From: Tsuneonella rigui
GTDB lineage: Bacteria; Pseudomonadota; Alphaproteobacteria; Sphingomonadales; Sphingomonadaceae
Length of the DNA stretch: 64,000 nt
Reading direction: 5' to 3'
NCBI RefSeq assembly: GCF_003958625.1
Contig: NZ_RSEL01000007.1
Span: 1-64,000, forward strand
Shown one piece after another: positions 28,478 to 40,407 of the stretch (positions are counted from its first letter, which is position 1; each line of letters begins with the position of its first letter). The notes beneath the pieces are model-generated. The model worked only from the letters and a program-made list of their open reading frames with translations. It did not search any database and was not told the DNA's origin. The translations under genes and the position numbers were made by a program.

Positions 28478-29176
28478 ATGTTCTTCCGTTTCGCTTCCGC
28501 CGCGGCCCTGGCCGCCACCGCTTCGATGCTCGCCGCGCCGCTCGCCGCTGCCGAGCTGCCGCGCTTGTACGCGCACTCCGCGATTGCCACGCCCGGCGTC
28601 TTTGAGGCTGACAGCGTCAACGCCTCCGGTCATCGCCGCTGGCGCCACCGCGACCGGGTCGATGCGGGCGACGTGGTCGCCGGCGTTGCCGTGGTCGGTG
28701 TCCTTGCCGCCTTGGCCAGCGCCGTCAGCAAGCAGAGCAAGCGGGACCGGGCGCGGACCGAGGGCTACCCCTATCCCGATCGTCCCTACGACTACCGCGC
28801 GCCCACCGACTCGCGCTACGGCGACGGCGCCGGGATCGACCGCGCGGTCGACATGTGCGCGCGCGAAGTGGAGCGCAACGGCGCGATCGACACCGTCGAC
28901 ACGGTCGAGCGTACCGGCTCCGGCTGGCGCGTCGCCGGACGGATGCAGGGTGGATCGCCGTTCAACTGCTCGATCGGCAATGATGGGCGGATCGAGGGCG
29001 TCGACACCGGCCGGATTGGCGCGGTCGAGGACCGGCAGTGGGGCGATGAGCGCTACGCCGCCGCGCGCCAGGCGCAGGATGGCGCAGCAGCGCCGGCCTA
29101 TCCGGGTGGCCCGCTTCCGGGTGAAGCCGACGATGGGCGCTACGACACTGCGCAGGCCCCGGACACCGAGGGCTGA
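28478..29176 (+). CDS. Secreted hypothetical protein (paralogue 2)
   Basis: 232 residues. ATG 28478 (GAGGG upstream) opens a signal peptide (MFFRFASAAALAATASMLAA). It shares with the upstream gene the motif DAGDVVAGVAVVGVLAALAS followed by a basic stretch, and the two-Cys C-terminal domain (DMCAREVERNG, WRVAGRMQGGSPFNCSIG). The Gly/Tyr block is replaced by a shorter YPYPDRPYDYRAP segment. The tail is Ala/Pro/Gly-rich. The two genes look like a tandem duplication that has diverged. Function unknown. Confidence 0.65.
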   Translation: MFFRFASAAALAATASMLAAPLAAAELPRLYAHSAIATPGVFEADSVNASGHRRWRHRDRVDAGDVVAGVAVVGVLAALASAVSKQSKRDRARTEGYPYPDRPYDYRAPTDSRYGDGAGIDRAVDMCAREVERNGAIDTVDTVERTGSGWRVAGRMQGGSPFNCSIGNDGRIEGVDTGRIGAVEDRQWGDERYAAARQAQDGAAAPAYPGGPLPGEADDGRYDTAQAPDTEG

Positions 29177-29179
29177 CGC

Positions 29180-29800
29180 CTAAGGCTCGCTTCCCTCGCG
29201 ATAAGCGGGGAGGGCGAGCCGAAAGCGGATCGCTGCGGCGCGCAGACTGAAGCCTGCCGTCCACGCGATCGCCCACGTGGCAGCGTCGGGCAGGCCGATA
29301 ACGGCGCCGGCTACCGTGAGCATCGCGGCGAGGGCGGCGGCGGTGACGTACAACTCTGGCCGCATGATTATCGAAGGCACGCCGGCCACGATGTCGCGCG
29401 CGACGCCGCCGACGCATCCGGTCACCACCCCCAGGACGGCGGCTGGTACGGGGGCAACGCCGTACGCCAGCGCCTTGGCGGTTCCGAGCACGGCGAAAGC
29501 AGCCAGACCAAGCGCATCGGCCCATTCGAGCAACTCGTTTTCCCACCAGCGCCGGGGCGTGAACCAGGCGATTAGCGCGGTCGCGAAGATGACTGGCGCG
29601 ACCCATGGATCGTGCAGCCAGAACGCCGGCGCGCCCAGCAGCATGTCGCGCAAGCTCCCCCCACCGACCCCGGTGATCAGCGCGAAGAACGCCATCGTGA
29701 CGAAGGTCTGCTGAAGCCGCGCCGCGAGCAACGCTCCGGTCAGCGCGAACACCGCGACACCGGCGAGGTCGAGGGCGGGTGGGAGGACGGCAGGCGTCAC
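29180..29800 (-). CDS. TRIC/UPF0126-family membrane channel
   Basis: 206 residues. The family has two homologous three-helix halves. Here the halves show GVGGGSLRDMLLGAPAFWL and GCVGGVARDIVAGVPSIIM, the duplicated GGxxRD signature, with seven hydrophobic helices overall. Bacterial TRIC homologues are trimeric cation channels. The start is GTG 29800, sharing GTGA with the stop of the PepSY gene; the longer frame upstream is shadow. Third gene of the amidase-PepSY-TRIC run. Confidence 0.8.
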   Translation of the reverse strand: MTPAVLPPALDLAGVAVFALTGALLAARLQQTFVTMAFFALITGVGGGSLRDMLLGAPAFWLHDPWVAPVIFATALIAWFTPRRWWENELLEWADALGLAAFAVLGTAKALAYGVAPVPAAVLGVVTGCVGGVARDIVAGVPSIIMRPELYVTAAALAAMLTVAGAVIGLPDAATWAIAWTAGFSLRAAAIRFRLALPAYREGSEP

Positions 29801-30459
29801 GCGCTTGCCCGAACCTTGCGGCGGCGAAACAGCAGGGCGGTGCCGAGCAGCGCTCCGAGCAAGGCCAGCGACCCGAACACGATCACAAACGGATTGTGGC
29901 TGTCCTCCCGCGTCTGCAGGTCCATGATGTGCAAGCCCCACATGAAGTCGTAAATCCGCCACCAGCGCGTCCGCACCGCCTCGATCTCGCCGCTGTCCCG
30001 GTTGACGTACACATGAGTGCCATCGGCCAGCGCGACCTGCCAGCTTGGTACCGGCTTGCGCAGGTCGAGCGGCGGAGCCTTGGCGGAAAAGGCGCGCACG
30101 GAGGCGACGTGGTCGCCGCCTCGGATTGCGCCTGCAACGATAGCGCGCGCCTCCACCGCGTCGACTGCGGGCAAGGGCGCGCCACTCTCCGCATAGCGGC
30201 TCATCGTGCCATCAACGCTCGTAACCACCGATACGGTGCGGCCCCGCTGGACGAAGGTGCGCACCTGAGTGACTTGCGGATCGCCCGGTAGCGGCTGCGG
30301 TTTGTCTGCTATCCGCAAGTGCTCGCCGCGCACTTCCTCGATCGGGCGCGCGACCATCGCCACCCCGCTGAGTGTCCACAGTAACAGCGGCACCGCGACC
30401 AGCCAGCCGAGCCAGATGTGCCAGCGCGCGAACCGCGCCATCCAGCGAGGCGTCGCCAT
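29797..30459 (-). CDS. PepSY-domain membrane protein
   Basis: 220 residues. An N-terminal helix (WHIWLGWLVAVPLLLWTLSGV) fits the PepSY-TM start. The periplasmic part contains a PepSY-like block (ARAIVAGAIRGG..., SWQVALADGTHVYVNRDSGEIEAVR), then WRIYDFMWGLHIMDL. A second helix near the end (PFVIVFGSLALLGALLGTALLF) is followed by a basic tail. PepSY proteins often bear on periplasmic peptidases or iron uptake; the role here is not clear. Two bases separate it from the amidase stop. Confidence 0.75.
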   Translation of the reverse strand: MATPRWMARFARWHIWLGWLVAVPLLLWTLSGVAMVARPIEEVRGEHLRIADKPQPLPGDPQVTQVRTFVQRGRTVSVVTSVDGTMSRYAESGAPLPAVDAVEARAIVAGAIRGGDHVASVRAFSAKAPPLDLRKPVPSWQVALADGTHVYVNRDSGEIEAVRTRWWRIYDFMWGLHIMDLQTREDSHNPFVIVFGSLALLGALLGTALLFRRRKVRASA

Positions 30460-30461
30460 GA

Positions 30462-31793
30462 TCAGGCGCTCACCAGCTCTCCGATCACGCCCGCGGCGGC
30501 GATGCAGTCAAGATCGCTCCACTCGCGGCCCATGACCTGCATTCCGCACGGCAACCCGCCGCTCTCGCCGACCGGGACGACTGTCGAGGGCAAGTTGGGG
30601 AAGGTAGCCAGGCCCGCCCAGGCTAGCGCATCGGCAAAGGCGCTGTCCTTGCCGTTGATAGTGATCCGCCGGTCGCGAATGGGCGTATCGTCGTGCTGGT
30701 ACGCGACGAAGGGCAGCGGCGGCGCGAGAACGAAGTCGAACTCTTCGAACAGATCGGCCCAGGCGTAGCGATTGCGGGCCTGGGTATCGAGCAGCAGGTA
30801 GTAATCGGCGAGGCTGATCGACTGTCCGTCCGGTCCCGGCCGCCCGCGTGCCATCGCCGCGTTGAGCAGGCGCATGTAGTTCGCGTGTTGCTCGGCGAGG
30901 TCAGGGAGCAGGTTGCTACTTCGCGCGACCTTGGCGCCAGCGCTTTCGATTGCACCGATCGCTCCTTCGATCGGACCGCGCACACTGGCGTCGATCTCGC
31001 TCGCCGGGTGGTCGAGGATCGCGAGAAAGCGCATCTCTCGAAGCGGCTTCTCGCGCCGGAGCATCGGCTTGTCCGCGGTCACTTCAAGCAGCAGCGCGAG
31101 GTCCTCAGCCGAGCGCGCCAGCGGCCCCACGACCGACAGCGGCCCGTCGTGAACCTCGCGCCCACCCGCCATCGGATGCGCATGACCACGTCGGCTGACG
31201 AGGCCGAAGGTGGTCTTGTGCCCATAGATGCCGTTGAAATGCGCCGGGTTGCGGATCGAGCTGCCGATGTCGCTGCCGTATTCGGCCGGCACCATCCCGC
31301 TCGCCACCGCGACCGCCGACCCGCCCGACGATCCGCCCGAGACGCGCGAATTATCGAACGGGTTATTGGTCCGTCCGTAAACCGGATTGTTGCTTTGCAG
31401 GTCGGCGAGATCGGGCGGGACGTTGGTCTTGCCGAGGATGATCGCGCCGGCATCCTTGAGCAGTTCGACCACGCGGGCGTCGCTGTTCACGACGTAGTCC
31501 TTGAACTGCAGGTGCCCGAAGGTGGTCGGCAGCCCGGCGACGTTGAAGCTTTCCTTGACCGTCATCGGCACACCGAACAGCGGCCGGTCCTCGTGGTTCG
31601 CACCATCCATCGCCCTGGCCGCCTCGCGCGCGCGGTCGAAGTCGCGCACGACGACGGCGTTCAGCGGCCCGTCGAGCGCCTCGATCCGCGCGATCGCAGC
31701 ATCGACAGCTTCGATCGGGGACAGCGCACCCGAACGGATCTGCGCGGCGGTCTCAATCGCACCAGGTTCATCGGTCAGTTTCAGGCGAGTCAT
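30462..31793 (-). CDS. Amidase (amidase signature family)
   Basis: 443 residues. The Ser-cisSer-Lys triad is complete: Lys80 in PMTVKESFN, cis-Ser155 in GGSSGGSA, and nucleophile Ser179 in SDIGSSIRNP; spacings 75 and 24 match FAAH. It hydrolyses a carboxamide or related bond in the cytoplasm; the substrate is not predictable. GatA is unlikely since gatB/gatC are absent here. No signal peptide. First gene of a tight minus-strand run with PepSY and TRIC genes. Confidence 0.88.
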   Translation of the reverse strand: MTRLKLTDEPGAIETAAQIRSGALSPIEAVDAAIARIEALDGPLNAVVVRDFDRAREAARAMDGANHEDRPLFGVPMTVKESFNVAGLPTTFGHLQFKDYVVNSDARVVELLKDAGAIILGKTNVPPDLADLQSNNPVYGRTNNPFDNSRVSGGSSGGSAVAVASGMVPAEYGSDIGSSIRNPAHFNGIYGHKTTFGLVSRRGHAHPMAGGREVHDGPLSVVGPLARSAEDLALLLEVTADKPMLRREKPLREMRFLAILDHPASEIDASVRGPIEGAIGAIESAGAKVARSSNLLPDLAEQHANYMRLLNAAMARGRPGPDGQSISLADYYLLLDTQARNRYAWADLFEEFDFVLAPPLPFVAYQHDDTPIRDRRITINGKDSAFADALAWAGLATFPNLPSTVVPVGESGGLPCGMQVMGREWSDLDCIAAAGVIGELVSA

Positions 31794-31975
31794 GCGCGCA
31801 TCCTCCCATTCGTTCGTTCAGGAATCGCCGACGAAAGCTGAGCCATGTCACACTTGTCACACAGTCCTGAGTACGAAAACCGCTGTGCCACGCGCGGCCT
31901 GATCCCGGAAGCATGTGAGGAACGGACAGCGATCGGCATCACCGAAATCTAGCCGCCGCACGCCGAAGTAGGAAA

Positions 31976-31997
31976 GCCGTTTCCATCGGAAAACGGC
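31976..31997 (-). terminator. Hairpin after lpdA
   Basis: GCCGTTT-CC and GG-AAAACGGC form a stem with one bulged base, starting about 11 bases past the lpdA stop on the minus strand, followed there by TTTCC. A plausible terminator of the TCA operon. Confidence 0.5.
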
Positions 31998-32008
31998 ACC
32001 CTCAAGCG

Positions 32009-33409
32009 TCAAATATGGATCGGCTTGCCTTGGACCGCCATCGCCGCTTCCTTGATCGCCTCCGAGTGGGTCGGGTGCGCATGGCAAGTGTAGGCGATGT
32101 CCTCGCTGGTCGCGCCGAACTCCATCGCCTGCGCGGCTTCCGCGATCATGGTCCCGGCGACGCTGGCAATGCACCACACGCCGAGCACGCGGTCGGTTGC
32201 GGCGTCGGCGATCACTTTCACGAAGCCGTCGGGCTCGTGATTGGTCTTGGCGCGGCTGTTGGCGAGCATCGGGAACTTGCCGATCTTGACCTCGCCCTGT
32301 TCCTTCGCCTGCTCTTCAGTGAGGCCAACGCCGGCGATCTCGGGCCAGGTGTAGACGACGCCCGGGATGACCGCGTGGTTCACGATGCCGGTTTGTCCGG
32401 CGATGTTCTCCGCGCAGGCGATGCCTTCGTCCTCGGCCTTGTGCGCCAGCATCGGGCCGGGGATCACGTCGCCGATCGCCCACACGCCATCGACCTTGGT
32501 GCGGAAGTCGTGATCCGTCTCGATCTGGCCGCGCTGGTTCAGCTCGAGTCCGATTTTGTCGAGGCCGAGGCCATCGGTATTCGGCCGCCGGCCGATCGAC
32601 ACCAGCACGCAGTCGGCTTCCAGCGTCTGCGCCTCGCCGCCAGCGGCGGGCTCGACCGTCAGGCTCGCGCTCTTGCCCTTGACGTTGCAGCCGGTGACCT
32701 TGGTCGAGAGCATGAGCTTCATGCCCTGCTTCTTGAAGATCTTCGCCGCTTCCTTGCGCACGTCCATGTCCATCCCCGGGAGCAGCTGGTCGAGGAACTC
32801 GACCACCGTCACCTCGGCGCCGAGGCGCCGCCAGACCGAGCCGAGCTCCAGCCCGATCACGCCGCCGCCGATCACGACCATGCGCTTCGGCACGCTGGCG
32901 AGTTCGAGCGCGCCGGTACTGTCGACTACCACCTGTTTGGCGTTGTCGACCTCGACGCCCTTGAGCGGGGTGACCGAAGAACCGGTAGCGATGATCACGT
33001 TCTTCGCGGTCACGGTCTCGCCGCCGACAGTCACGGTATGCGGATTGACGAAGGTCGCGAGGCCCTTCTTCCAGTCGACCTTGTTCTTCTTGAACAGGAA
33101 CTCGATCCCGCCCGTGAGCTGCGTGACCGCCTCGCGTCGCTGAGCGTGCATGGTTTCGAGATCGAGCTTGGGCTCGACCACGATGCCCATCTTGGCCATC
33201 GTGCCGTTGGCGGCGGCATCGAAGTACTCGCTGGCGTGCAGCATCGCTTTAGAAGGGATGCAACCGACGTTCAGGCAGGTTCCGCCCAGCGTTTCGCGGC
33301 TCTCCGCGCATGCGGTCTTGAGGCCCAGTTGCGCAGCGCGGATTGCGGCGACGTAGCCACCGGGGCCGGCGCCGATGACGAGGACATCGTAGTCGTAGGT
33401 ATCAGGCAT
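32009..33409 (-). CDS. lpdA: Dihydrolipoyl dehydrogenase (E3)
   Basis: 466 residues. FAD enzyme that reoxidises the dihydrolipoyl group of E2 with NAD. The FAD motif GAGPGG (13-18), redox disulfide Cys45/Cys50 (GGTCLNVGC), NAD motif GGGVIGLELGSVW and catalytic HAHPTHSEA are all present. ATG 33409 gives MPDTYDYDVLVIG; the upstream extension is shadow. Its start overlaps the methyltransferase end by 8 bases. Last gene of the operon, serving the 2-oxoglutarate complex. Confidence 0.97.
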   Translation of the reverse strand: MPDTYDYDVLVIGAGPGGYVAAIRAAQLGLKTACAESRETLGGTCLNVGCIPSKAMLHASEYFDAAANGTMAKMGIVVEPKLDLETMHAQRREAVTQLTGGIEFLFKKNKVDWKKGLATFVNPHTVTVGGETVTAKNVIIATGSSVTPLKGVEVDNAKQVVVDSTGALELASVPKRMVVIGGGVIGLELGSVWRRLGAEVTVVEFLDQLLPGMDMDVRKEAAKIFKKQGMKLMLSTKVTGCNVKGKSASLTVEPAAGGEAQTLEADCVLVSIGRRPNTDGLGLDKIGLELNQRGQIETDHDFRTKVDGVWAIGDVIPGPMLAHKAEDEGIACAENIAGQTGIVNHAVIPGVVYTWPEIAGVGLTEEQAKEQGEVKIGKFPMLANSRAKTNHEPDGFVKVIADAATDRVLGVWCIASVAGTMIAEAAQAMEFGATSEDIAYTCHAHPTHSEAIKEAAMAVQGKPIHI

Positions 33410-34115
33410 GGATCGGGTTCGCTTCTTCAATCGCAGGGTGGGGCGCGCCGTTCGCGGCGACCGCCATGTAGGACTTGGGCAACATCATCAGGCGCTCGGC
33501 CTGCAGGTGCCCATCGGGGAACAGGAAACGCATCTGGCCGCGCGTCAGGAGGCGCGCGCTGTCGACCATTTCATAGGCTTTCGACAGGTCCTCCGCCCGG
33601 CCGCCGGCCGCCAGCGGCAAGGCGCGCACCAGGCCCGCGCGCACGGGGCGCGGAAGCCAATGGAACAGCGGCAGGCGCCAGAAGTGCGGATCGACGGGAA
33701 ACCAGTAGTTCGGCGTCTGCACGAAATAGCTGCGTGCGACGCGCCGAGTTTCATGCGCGAAGGCCTGCATGTCACGCCACAGACCGACGTGTTCGATCAC
33801 CGAGTTCGAGTGACACAGGTCGAAATGGCCGTCCGCGTAATCCAGCGCACACCCGTTGCCGATCGCCATCTCGAACAGCCCATCGTGCTCGCCGCCATCG
33901 CGGCCGAGGTCGAACTCGAGCTCGCTCATGTTGAGGAGCGTGACCCGTGCCCCGATCGAACGCAGGTAATCGAGCCCGAACCGCTCCCAGTACGCGACCC
34001 GGCCGCCGACATCGAGGATGCGCAGCGTTTCGCCTTGCCGCGGGCATTGCGTCAGCACTTGGCGCAACGTCGCATCGCGGCGCGAGCGGAACCGGTCGGA
34101 CAGGCCCTGCCTCAT
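33402..34115 (-). CDS. Class I SAM methyltransferase embedded in the ODH operon
   Basis: 237 residues. Motif I reads RILDVGGRVAYWERFG, the acidic end of strand 2 is near LNMSELEFD, and motif IV is HFDLCHSNSVIEHVG. Later comes SYFVQTPNYWFPVDPHFW, common in type-11-like methyltransferases acting on lipids or sugars. No membrane helix is sure, although the segment around FHWLPRPVRAGLV is semi-hydrophobic. The substrate is unknown. It lies 4 bases after sucB and overlaps lpdA by 8, so it is surely cotranscribed with the dehydrogenase genes, an unusual position. Confidence 0.8.
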   Translation of the reverse strand: MRQGLSDRFRSRRDATLRQVLTQCPRQGETLRILDVGGRVAYWERFGLDYLRSIGARVTLLNMSELEFDLGRDGGEHDGLFEMAIGNGCALDYADGHFDLCHSNSVIEHVGLWRDMQAFAHETRRVARSYFVQTPNYWFPVDPHFWRLPLFHWLPRPVRAGLVRALPLAAGGRAEDLSKAYEMVDSARLLTRGQMRFLFPDGHLQAERLMMLPKSYMAVAANGAPHPAIEEANPIHA

Positions 34116-34119
34116 GCGA

Positions 34120-35427
<1,308 letters not shown>

Positions 35428-35436
35428 CGATCTTCC

Positions 35437-38271
35437 TCAGGCCAGCTTCTTGGCGGCAGCGGTTTTGGGCGGGGAGGGCGGGGCGACCGCGATACCGAGC
35501 GCATCGGCGACCAGCGCCGCCTGCTGTTTCTCGTGCCGCTTGGCGAACCCGGTGGCAGGCGAGGCGGCGGCGTCACGTCCGGCATAGCGAGGGCGCATAC
35601 CTTTGTGCCCGGCGGCAGCGAGCGCTTCCTCGATCCTGCTCTCGACGAAGAACCACGCGCCGTTGTTCTTGGGCTCTTCCTGGCACCAGATCACTTCCTC
35701 GAGCCCGGTCATGCGTTCCAGGCGGATCGCGAGCGGTTCGCTGGGGAAGGGGTAGAGCTGCTCGATCCGCAGGATCGACACGTTGTCCACTCCCCCTTCC
35801 TCGCGCTTGGTCATCAGGTCGTAGGCGACCTTGCCGCTGCACAGCACCAGGCGGCGCACCTTCTCGTCGGCGATTTCCATCCGGTCGGACAGGATGCGCT
35901 TGAAGTGGCTCGCGGAGATGAACTCGTCGGCGCTGCTCTTGGCCATCGGATGCCGCAGCAGCGACTTCGGCGTCATGATCACCAGAGGCTTGCGGAACGG
36001 CCGCAGCATTTGCCGGCGCAGGACGTGGAAGTAGTTCGCCGGCGAGGTGATGTTGCACACCTGCAGGTTGTCGTCCGCGCAGAGCTGCAGGAAGCGCTCG
36101 AGCCGCGCGCTCGAGTGCTCGGGCCCCTGGCCCTCGTAGCCATGCGGCAGCAGCATCACGAGTCCGTTGGCGCGCAGCCACTTTGCTTCGCCCGCGGCGA
36201 TGAACTGGTCGATGATGATCTGTGCGCCGTTGGCGAAGTCGCCGAACTGGGCTTCCCACAGCACTAAGCTCTTGGGATCGGCCATCGCGAACCCGTACTC
36301 GAAGCCGAGCACGCCGTATTCTGACAGCGGGCTGTCGTAGACCTCGAACTTGCCGTGCGGCAGCTGGCACAGCGGGATGTACTTGTGCTCGTCCTTCTGG
36401 TCGATCCACACCGCGTGCCGCTGGCTGAAGGTACCGCGGCCGGAGTCCTGGCCCGACAGGCGCACGCCGTGGCCTTCGGTCACCAGGCTGCCGAACGCGA
36501 GCGCTTCGGCGGTGGCCCAGTCGAAACCTTCGCCGCTGACGAACATCTCGCGCTTGGCGTCGAGCACGCGGCCGAGCGTCTTGTGGATCGTCAGCCCATC
36601 GGGGACGGTGGTGAGCGTGCGGCCGAGGCTGTCGAACAGCTTCTTGGGGATCGCGGTGTCGACGTTGCGGCGCGCTTCCTCGTCCTCGGCGGGCTTGCTG
36701 AGGCCGGCCCAGCGGCCGCCGAACCAGTCGGCCTCGTTGGCGCGATAGTCGGCCGCGCCGGCGAATTCCTCGTCGAGGTGAGCGTTGAACTCAGCCGCCA
36801 TCGCATCGGTATCGCCCGGCTTGGTCACGCCTTCGCGCTGCAGGCGGGTGTCGTAGAGCACGCTGACCTTGGGGTGTTGCCGAATCGCGGCATACATCAG
36901 CGGCTGGGTGAAGCTCGGCTCGTCGCCCTCATTGTGGCCGAAGCGGCGGTAGCACCACATGTCGATGACGATGTCGCGCTTGAACTGCTGGCGGAACTCG
37001 ATCGCCAGCTTGCAGGCAAAGGTCACCGCTTCGGGATCATCGCCGTTAACGTGGAGGATCGGCGCCTGGACGCCCTTGGCGACGTCCGATGGGTAGGGCG
37101 AGGAACGCGCGAACTGCGGGCTGGTGGTGAAGCCGATCTGGTTATTGATTACGAAGTGGATGCAACCGCCGACGTTGTACCCGCGCACACCGGAAAAGCC
37201 GAAGCACTCCCACACGATGCCCTGGCCCGCGAACGCCGCGTCGCCGTGGATCAGCACGGGCAGCACCTGCTCGTGCTTGTCGAGGTCGCCGCGCACCGCC
37301 TGCTGCGCGCGGGTCTTGCCGAGTACGACCGGGTCCGCCGCCTCGAGGTGGCTGGGGTTCGGCACAAGGCTCATGTGCACTTTGATGCCGTCGAACTCGC
37401 GGTCGGTGCTGGTGCCGAGGTGGTATTTCACGTCGCCCGAGCCGCCGACATCCTCGGGGTTGGCACTGCCGCCGGAGAACTCGTGGAAGATCACGCGGTA
37501 CGGCTTGGCCATCACATTCGCGAGCACGTTGAGGCGGCCGCGGTGGGCCATGCCGTAAACGATCTCGCGCACACCGAGCGCGCCGCCGTACTTGATCACG
37601 CCCTCGAGCGCCGGGATCATCGCCTCGCCGCCGTCGAGGCCGAAGCGCTTCGTGCCGACGTATTTCTTGCCGAGGAACGCCTCGTACTGCTCGCCGCGGA
37701 TGACCGCCGAGAGGATCGCGCGCTTGCCTTCGGGGGTGAAGGTGATGACCTTGTCCGGCCCCTCGATGCGATCCTGGATGAAGCGCCGCTCCTCCACGTC
37801 CGCGATGTGCATGTATTCGAAGCCGACGTGGCCGCAATAGTTCTTGCGCAGGATGCGCACGAGCTCCGACATCGTGGTCCATTCGAGGCCCAGCGTGCCG
37901 CCGACGTAGAGCGGGCGTTCGAGCGCCGCGCCGGTGAAGCCGTGGTACTCGGGCGTCAGATCGGCGGGCAACTCGCGGTGGCTGAGGCCGAGCGGGTCGA
38001 GCTCCGACGCCAGGTGCCCGCGCACTCGGTAGGTGCGCACCAGCATCATCGCCCGGATCGAGTCCCCGGCGGCCTGCTCGATCGACGCCGCGTCCATCGC
38101 CTTGCCGGCCTTCGCGGCGGCGGCCTTCACAGCCAGCGTCATCGCCGTGGGATCGAGCGCCTGGGTGAGCTCGTCCTCGCTCTCGCCGCCGACCAGCGGC
38201 CAGCGCGCGTTGGCCCAGGACGGTCCCGGCTGCGGATCGTCGGGGAGGAAATCGTGTGCTTCGTTACCCAT
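35437..38271 (-). CDS. sucA: 2-oxoglutarate dehydrogenase E1
   Basis: 944 residues. TPP enzyme that decarboxylates 2-oxoglutarate. The N-terminal E2-binding segment (HDFLPDDPQPGPSWANARWP) is followed by RTYRVRGHLASELDPLGL. The TPP domain shows MAHRGRLNVLANV, HGDAAFAGQGIV and NNQIGFTT. The C-terminal half has PHGYEGQGPEHSSARLERFL. Complete and of usual alphaproteobacterial length (about 930-990). 76 bases downstream of sucD and 9 bases before sucB. Confidence 0.98.
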   Translation of the reverse strand: MGNEAHDFLPDDPQPGPSWANARWPLVGGESEDELTQALDPTAMTLAVKAAAAKAGKAMDAASIEQAAGDSIRAMMLVRTYRVRGHLASELDPLGLSHRELPADLTPEYHGFTGAALERPLYVGGTLGLEWTTMSELVRILRKNYCGHVGFEYMHIADVEERRFIQDRIEGPDKVITFTPEGKRAILSAVIRGEQYEAFLGKKYVGTKRFGLDGGEAMIPALEGVIKYGGALGVREIVYGMAHRGRLNVLANVMAKPYRVIFHEFSGGSANPEDVGGSGDVKYHLGTSTDREFDGIKVHMSLVPNPSHLEAADPVVLGKTRAQQAVRGDLDKHEQVLPVLIHGDAAFAGQGIVWECFGFSGVRGYNVGGCIHFVINNQIGFTTSPQFARSSPYPSDVAKGVQAPILHVNGDDPEAVTFACKLAIEFRQQFKRDIVIDMWCYRRFGHNEGDEPSFTQPLMYAAIRQHPKVSVLYDTRLQREGVTKPGDTDAMAAEFNAHLDEEFAGAADYRANEADWFGGRWAGLSKPAEDEEARRNVDTAIPKKLFDSLGRTLTTVPDGLTIHKTLGRVLDAKREMFVSGEGFDWATAEALAFGSLVTEGHGVRLSGQDSGRGTFSQRHAVWIDQKDEHKYIPLCQLPHGKFEVYDSPLSEYGVLGFEYGFAMADPKSLVLWEAQFGDFANGAQIIIDQFIAAGEAKWLRANGLVMLLPHGYEGQGPEHSSARLERFLQLCADDNLQVCNITSPANYFHVLRRQMLRPFRKPLVIMTPKSLLRHPMAKSSADEFISASHFKRILSDRMEIADEKVRRLVLCSGKVAYDLMTKREEGGVDNVSILRIEQLYPFPSEPLAIRLERMTGLEEVIWCQEEPKNNGAWFFVESRIEEALAAAGHKGMRPRYAGRDAAASPATGFAKRHEKQQAALVADALGIAVAPPSPPKTAAAKKLA

Positions 38272-38347
38272 CGGGTCTGCCTACCTTGGTCAGGTAATGC
38301 CCCAACTGGCCCGGCGCTCCCGGGGAGGAGACGCGCCGAGGCTCAGC

Positions 38348-40197
<1,850 letters not shown>

Positions 40198-40311
40198 CTA
40201 GGAACTGATCCTTCCGTCGCGCGGGAACGGCCGTGAAGGCGTGCAACCCCGTCCCGCGGGCGGGGGCGGCCCGAATTCGAGGCGGACCTAGGCGCGGGGA
40301 AGGACGATTGC

Positions 40312-40401
40312 AACCGGCAAACCGGTGTGGACCTTCAACTATCTTTGCAATTAGTTCGCAATTGCAAAGACGCGGGTCGATTGCCAGGTTTTGCTGGCAA
40401 T
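40312..40401. promoter_or_regulatory. Stacked inverted repeats upstream of mdh
   Basis: Three inverted repeats follow one another between the GGDEF/EAL gene and mdh: ACCGG/CCGGT with CAAA between (near 40320); a 10-base perfect pair CTTTGCAATT (40343-40352) and AATTGCAAAG (40360-40369) with seven bases between; and ATTGCCAG (40380-40387) with CTGGCAAT (40394-40401). TTGCAA recurs several times. They could be terminators for the upstream gene or binding sites for a regulator of the mdh-suc operon. Confidence 0.5.
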
Positions 40402-40407
40402 AGTTCC

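Noticed and set aside
32015-33934. 639-codon plus-strand frame over lpdA
   Set aside because: Antisense to a clear enzyme and the methyltransferase; composition typical of shadow frames.
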